Source: DATBQN01 sp963755825
GTDB lineage: Bacteria; Acidobacteriota; Thermoanaerobaculia; Multivoradales; UBA5704
Reading direction: 5' to 3'
Length of the DNA: 64,000 bases
Assembly (NCBI GenBank): GCA_963755825.1
Contig: CAVWLA010000001.1
Location: 1,240,001-1,304,000 of the forward strand
Of the stretch, positions 59,833 through 64,000 are shown piece by piece. Numbering within the stretch: position 1 is the first letter of the stretch; every line of letters starts with the position of its first letter. The notes below the pieces were generated by a model. That model saw only the letters and a list, made by a program, of their open reading frames with translations, searched no databases and was not told where the DNA came from. The translations under genes and the position numbers were made by a program.

Positions 59833-61695
59833 ATGAGCCGGCGCGATCCGCAGCCGACAGCCGATCGATCGCCGTATGCCCCCTGGGGGCTGGCCGCTCT
59901 CTGCAGCCTGCCGGCAGCGGCGGCGCTCGCCGCTCTCGCCGCCTCGTGGCAGTGCTGGATCAACCCGTTCGTCGACTCCGGCCGCGAGATGGACGTCCCC
60001 TGGAGGCTGCTGCAGGGCGAGCGGCTGTACCGCGACATCGCCTACTCCTACGGCCCGCTCGGGCCATGGGCGAACACGCTCGCGTTGCGCGTCCTGGGTC
60101 ATCGCTGGCTGAGCCTGGAGCTGGTCTGCGCCGCTCTCTCGGCGGCGATCTTCGTGCTGCTCTTCCGGCTCACCCGGCGCGCCGGCGGCCTCGCCGCGGC
60201 GACGGTGGCGACGACGCTCGCCGCCGCCCTCTGCATGGGCGCGCCGCGCGGCGGCGCCTTCATCTTCCCCTACTCTTCGTCGAGCCTCTTCGCCCTCGCC
60301 GGCGGCCTGCTGGCGCTCGATGCCGCGGCGGCGGCCAATCCGACCCGCCGCCTGCAGCTCGGCGCGCTCGGCCTCGCCGTCGCTCTCGCCGCGCGGCTCG
60401 AGATCGGCGCCGCCGCCGCGGCGGCCCTGTTGATCGCCGGGCTGTGGTCCGCTGGACGGCGAGAGACCCGCGCCGACCTCGAGGTCGTCGGCCTCGGCGC
60501 CCTCCTCGCCGGCGGGGTGTACGGGATCGCCTGCCTCGGCATCCCCTGGTCGGAGCGGCTCGCCGACGGTCCGTTCGCCCCCTTTCTCGCCATGCCGAAG
60601 GAGTGGGCGGTGCTCTATCTGAAGACGGCCGGCCTGGCGCAGCCCGGCCACGCCGCCGGCAGGCTGGGGGTCTCGCTCCTCCTCGACGGGCTGCTGCTCG
60701 CGGCGGCCGCCTGGCTCGGTCTGCCGCAGGCCGAGCGGCCGGCGCGCCGTCACCTCTTCGCCCTCGGCGCCCTGCTGCTCCTCGCGGCCTACGCCGCGAG
60801 CCCCTGGTTCACCGAGGGCGACAACCTGCCGCCGCTCCTCGCCATCCTGCCGGCGGTCGCCGCGGTGGCCGCGCTGGCGCTGCTCCGGCGGCCGCTCGAG
60901 GCGCGCGGCCGAGCGCAGTTCCTCCTCTTCTTCTTCAGCGCCGCGGTGGCCGCGCGGGTGTTCTTCGGCCTCGCCGTCGGCCCGCGCATGGGGCCGTACA
61001 TCGCCCTGCCGCTGCCCGGGCTGCTGGCGACCGCCGCCGTCCTGGGCTTCGATCGCCTCGCTCCGCGCCTGCCCGCTCCGCAGATCTTCCGGCGGCGGCT
61101 GGCGGCCCTCTTCATCCTCTTCGGCGGCCTCTTCCTGCTCCGCCTGGCGCAGGAGGACCACCAGCCGCAGATCGTCGAGCTCGACACCCCGGCGGGGGTG
61201 CTGCGGCTGCCGGTCAACCAGGCGAACGCGATCCGGCGGGCGCTCGGCTACCTCAAACGGACCGCCCGCGGCAGCGACACCCTCGCGGCCTTTCCGGAGA
61301 GCGGCTTCTTCAACTTCGTCACCGGCATGCGGAGCCCGCTGCGGCAGGACCTCATCCTCCCCGGCGCGCTCTCCGGCGAGCAGGAGACGGACACGGCGCG
61401 GCTCATCGGCGCCGCCGGACCCACCTTCATCCTCCTCTGCAATCGCCCGACCGCCGAGTACGGCCCGGCGGCGTTCGGCCGCGACTACGCGGTGCCGCTG
61501 TGGAGCGAGGTCGAGCATCACTACGCCCTGACCGAAGCGTTCGGCACGGCGCGGCCCACCGCCCCGGTCGGCGCCAAGGACTTCTTCATCCGGCTCTACG
61601 AGCGCACGCCGCCGCAGCAGCTCGCCGCCGCCGGCCCGCGGCCGGGAGGGGCACAGGCCGCCTTCGGCACCCCCGCCTCGGCGCATGCCGAGTAG
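59833..61695 (+). CDS. Polytopic membrane glycosyltransferase-like protein
   Basis: A 620-residue membrane protein with about eleven helices. The first periplasmic loop holds FVDSGREMDVPWRLLQGERL and YRDIAYSYGPLGPW, a pattern common in GT-C-fold transferases that use polyprenyl-phosphate sugars. A C-terminal soluble domain follows (AFPESGFFNFVTGMRSPLRQ). The final ~25 residues are low-complexity. It overlaps the next, similar gene by 11 bases, so the two are probably expressed and work together in cell-surface glycosylation. Confidence 0.7.
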   Translation: MSRRDPQPTADRSPYAPWGLAALCSLPAAAALAALAASWQCWINPFVDSGREMDVPWRLLQGERLYRDIAYSYGPLGPWANTLALRVLGHRWLSLELVCAALSAAIFVLLFRLTRRAGGLAAATVATTLAAALCMGAPRGGAFIFPYSSSSLFALAGGLLALDAAAAANPTRRLQLGALGLAVALAARLEIGAAAAAALLIAGLWSAGRRETRADLEVVGLGALLAGGVYGIACLGIPWSERLADGPFAPFLAMPKEWAVLYLKTAGLAQPGHAAGRLGVSLLLDGLLLAAAAWLGLPQAERPARRHLFALGALLLLAAYAASPWFTEGDNLPPLLAILPAVAAVAALALLRRPLEARGRAQFLLFFFSAAVAARVFFGLAVGPRMGPYIALPLPGLLATAAVLGFDRLAPRLPAPQIFRRRLAALFILFGGLFLLRLAQEDHQPQIVELDTPAGVLRLPVNQANAIRRALGYLKRTARGSDTLAAFPESGFFNFVTGMRSPLRQDLILPGALSGEQETDTARLIGAAGPTFILLCNRPTAEYGPAAFGRDYAVPLWSEVEHHYALTEAFGTARPTAPVGAKDFFIRLYERTPPQQLAAAGPRPGGAQAAFGTPASAHAE

Positions 61696-63367
61696 GAGCG
61701 CCGCGGAGAGGGACCGCGCGCCGAGCTGGGAGCGGCTCGCGGCGAGCGGCCTCGCCGCCGCCGTCGCGGCGCTCGCCGCCGCTCGCATGCTGTACGCCGG
61801 CGGCCTCTGGCGGGACGAGGCGGGCGCCGCCCGCCTCGCCGCCCTGCCGGGCTGGCGCCAGATCGTCGCGCTCTTTCCTCACGAGGCCTTTCCGCCGCTC
61901 TTCCCGTTCGTCGTCCGCGCCTATACGCGGCTGGCGGGAGACGGCGACCTCGCCCTCCGCGCCTTCGGGCTCGCCGTTTGGCTCGCCGTCGCCGCGCTCC
62001 TCTGGCGCAACGCGCGGACGACGGCGCGCACCCTGCCGCTGCTGTCGCTCGCCCTCGTCGGCCTCGACGCACCGTTCCTCGTCTTCGGCGAATCGCTGCG
62101 CGGCTACGGGCTCGGCTGCGCCTGCATCCTGCTCCTCTACGGCCTCCTCGCGCGCGGCCTCGCGGCGCCGGCGGGCCGGCCGCTGGACGATCGCGGCGGC
62201 GGCGCGATGGCGCTCGCGGCGGTCACCGCGGCGGCCGCGGTCGCCAGCGTGCAGCTGGTGCTCGGCAACGCCGCGCTGGTCCTCGCCCTCACCCTCGCCG
62301 CCGCCGTCGTCGCCGCCGCGCGGCGGCGCTGGCGGCGCGCCGCCAGCGCCCTCGCCGGCGCCGCCGCCGCCGCCGCCTCGCTGCTGCCCTATCGGGCCGA
62401 GCTCGCCGACGCCCAGCGCCAGTGGGGAGACATCGTCACCTACCGCATCGGCCTCCATCAGATCTGGAACGGGCTCATCGCGACCGTCGGGCCGCGGCCG
62501 GTGCTGGGGGTCTGGCTGCTCCTCGCCGGGATCGGCCTCGCCGGTCTCGGGCGGGCGCTCCATCGGCAGCGGACGGCGGCCGCCGCGAGCTCGGCCGATG
62601 CCGAGAGCTGGCGGATCGACATGGCGGCCTTCGCCGGCTTGACGATCGTCGGCGCGCTGGTTGCTCAGGCGGCGTTTCTCGAGGTCCTCGGCTACACGCC
62701 GCGGCCCTGGTACTTCCTCTCGCTCCTGGCGCTCCTGGCGACGGCGCTCGACACCCTCTTCGGCGCCCTGTCGCGAGCGGCGGCGGGGCGCTATGCCGCG
62801 GTGCGCCTCGCCGCCGTCGCGCTGGTGGTCGCCGCGCAGGTGATCCCCTTGTCGGCGGGCGTCGAGGCGCGGCAGACCAACGCCGACCTCGTGGCGCGCC
62901 GGCTCGAGCGAGCGGCGGCGCCGCGCGACCTCGTCGTCGTCATCCCCTGGTACGACGGCGTCAGCTTCGCTCGCTACTATCGCGGCGCCGCCCCTTGGAC
63001 GACGCTGCCGGAGATCGCCGACCACCGGTTCCACCGCTACGATCTGCTGCGCGCCAAGCTCGCCGCCCGCGCGCCGCTCGCCGACCTGCTGCAGGCGGTG
63101 GCGGCGACCCTGCGCGCCGGTCATCGGGTGTGGCTGGTGGGCAGGCCGCGGTGGCCGCGGCGCGGCGAGATCGTCGCCGAACGCCCGCCGGCGCCCCGCT
63201 CGGCGGACGGCTGGCACGACCAGCCGTACATCATCGACTGGTCGCGCCAGCTCGGGGCGTTCCTCGAGAGCCACGCGCGGAGCACCGCCGTCGTGCCCGT
63301 GGCGGTCGACGCGCCGGTGAGCGGCCTCGAGGATCTCTCGCTGGTCGTCGTCGAGGGCTGGCGCTAG
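61685..63367 (+). CDS. GT39-like membrane glycosyltransferase
   Basis: A 560-residue GT-C-like membrane protein. Motifs: GGLWRDEAGAARLA (acidic loop motif), FPPLFPFVVRAY and GESLRGYGLGCACILL, which match the PMT/ArnT layout (R-D-E, H/F-P-P-L). About ten hydrophobic helices; periplasmic C-terminal domain with LVVVIPWYDGVSFARYY. The start lies inside the end of the preceding membrane gene. Donor and acceptor are not predictable. Confidence 0.75.
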   Translation: MPSRSAAERDRAPSWERLAASGLAAAVAALAAARMLYAGGLWRDEAGAARLAALPGWRQIVALFPHEAFPPLFPFVVRAYTRLAGDGDLALRAFGLAVWLAVAALLWRNARTTARTLPLLSLALVGLDAPFLVFGESLRGYGLGCACILLLYGLLARGLAAPAGRPLDDRGGGAMALAAVTAAAAVASVQLVLGNAALVLALTLAAAVVAAARRRWRRAASALAGAAAAAASLLPYRAELADAQRQWGDIVTYRIGLHQIWNGLIATVGPRPVLGVWLLLAGIGLAGLGRALHRQRTAAAASSADAESWRIDMAAFAGLTIVGALVAQAAFLEVLGYTPRPWYFLSLLALLATALDTLFGALSRAAAGRYAAVRLAAVALVVAAQVIPLSAGVEARQTNADLVARRLERAAAPRDLVVVIPWYDGVSFARYYRGAAPWTTLPEIADHRFHRYDLLRAKLAARAPLADLLQAVAATLRAGHRVWLVGRPRWPRRGEIVAERPPAPRSADGWHDQPYIIDWSRQLGAFLESHARSTAVVPVAVDAPVSGLEDLSLVVVEGWR

Positions 63368-63413
63368 GCCCCGCGGCCCGGCGCCGGCTTCGACTCCGGC
63401 CAGCAGCGTCCGG

Positions 63414-64000
63414 CTATGGGCAGCTGGCGAAGGCGCCGGTGTCCTGGATCGGCTGGAAGGCCGCTCCCTGCGGGTTGATGTAGTTCCTCACATTGCCGGT
63501 CTGGGTGTCGATCACCCGCATCGTCACGTTGACGTTGGTCAACCCGCCGGCGAAGACCCAATACTTCGAGTTGACGCCGCAGCCGTCGAGCACCTTGACC
63601 ACCGCCTCGACGTTGGTGGAGTTGAAGAACCACAGGTAGCCCGAATCGTCGGTGAGAGCGACCGCCTGCGCCGATCCGGTGAGCCCGGTGCCGGTGTCGT
63701 AGGTGGCGTCGACCTGGAAACGGTTGCCGATGAGGCAGAGCGTCGTCGAGTTGACCGGGCAGGGTGCCGGCGGCACATGGGTGATCGCGCTCAGCCACTG
63801 GGCGACCTCGGGATAGGTGACCGAGAAGGCGCCATCGAGCTCGGAGTTGCTGCGGTCGCAGCCGTTCTCCGGATCGTTGGCGCCGCAGCCGCCGAGGAGC
63901 TGGCCGACCATCGAGCCGTCGGCGAGCACCGCCGGCGAGCCCGAGCTGCCCTCGAAGGTGCCGCCCGTGGTGTCGGTGCCGTAGATGAAATCGGGGCGCG
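63414..64000 (-). CDS. C-terminal part of a secreted trypsin-like serine protease
   Basis: The frame runs out of the window at 64000, so only the last ~195 residues are seen. Near the left end of the coding sequence GTFEGSSGSPAVLADGSMVG carries the active-site serine (GSSGSP), as in lysyl-endopeptidase-like proteases, followed by a disulfide-rich stretch (GCGANDPENGCDRS). The last ~115 residues (CLIGNRFQVDATYDTG, YLWFFNSTNVEAVVKVLDGC, VFAGGLTNVNVTMRVIDTQT) form a small beta domain that recurs at the C-termini of many acidobacterial exoproteins. Secreted; substrate preference not visible. Confidence 0.78.
   Translation of the reverse strand, partial: RPDFIYGTDTTGGTFEGSSGSPAVLADGSMVGQLLGGCGANDPENGCDRSNSELDGAFSVTYPEVAQWLSAITHVPPAPCPVNSTTLCLIGNRFQVDATYDTGTGLTGSAQAVALTDDSGYLWFFNSTNVEAVVKVLDGCGVNSKYWVFAGGLTNVNVTMRVIDTQTGNVRNYINPQGAAFQPIQDTGAFASCP

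Overview
This is a 64 kb stretch of a very GC-rich bacterial chromosome (roughly 70% GC by eye). The gene style suggests Acidobacteriota, possibly the Thermoanaerobaculia/Holophagae side. Pointers are a C-terminal secretion-type domain on a trypsin-like protease at the right edge, repeat-bearing BNR/Ig-like exoproteins, and frequent ATGA/GTGA stop-start overlaps. The lineage is inferred from gene style and not from a marker gene. One RNA gene is visible, tRNA-Leu(UAA). I see no phage, insertion sequence or CRISPR array.

Left part (1-23.5 kb) is mostly housekeeping and generic functions: the tail of a secreted BNR/sialidase-like protein, an orphan hydantoinase/oxoprolinase A subunit, a Cys-rich secreted protein, a small operon (DUF4126 membrane protein, transglutaminase-TPR protein, NTF2-like protein), a Tat-exported flavin amine oxidase, small secreted or coiled-coil proteins, a zinc-ribbon membrane protein, a noncoding array of 40-bp hairpin repeats, tRNA-Leu, formate-tetrahydrofolate ligase, a DedA-PAP2 fusion, a PAS-GGDEF-EAL signalling protein, a membrane glycosyltransferase and a type II NADH dehydrogenase.

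Middle part (23.5-51.8 kb) looks like an undescribed biosynthetic cluster. A rightward operon (24.97-35.44 kb) encodes FabL-type enoyl reductase, FabG, a long acyl carrier protein with a zinc ribbon, an intact ketosynthase, a ketosynthase homologue lacking every catalytic residue (chain-length-factor-like), a beta-propeller protein, an esterase, an NTF2-like protein, a glycosyltransferase, an NDP-sugar epimerase and a PIG-L deacetylase. It meets head-on a leftward operon (45.36-35.44 kb) that encodes a FabZ-like dehydratase, an NTF2-like protein, a GT9-like protein, an alpha/alpha-toroid protein, an isoprenoid-synthase/methyltransferase fusion, two glycosyltransferases and an ATP-grasp protein. 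The two operons end in one shared CTAG. Next to them lie a sulfotransferase-like protein, an acyl-AMP ligase/ACP/acyltransferase fusion, an alpha/beta hydrolase and a stand-alone carrier-thioesterase protein. Together these could build, load, glycosylate, deacetylate, methylate and possibly sulfate an acyl or polyketide-like (perhaps prenyl-linked) glycolipid. The product is unknown.

Right part (51.9-64 kb): a TMEM175-type channel, a secreted beta-propeller, a second MurL-like gene coupled to a serine beta-lactamase-family hydrolase and an aminotransferase, a multicopper oxidase, two membrane glycosyltransferases and the C-terminal part of a trypsin-like protease. Two MurL-like (UDP-MurNAc-L-Ala-L-Glu epimerase family) paralogues thus flank the biosynthetic region.
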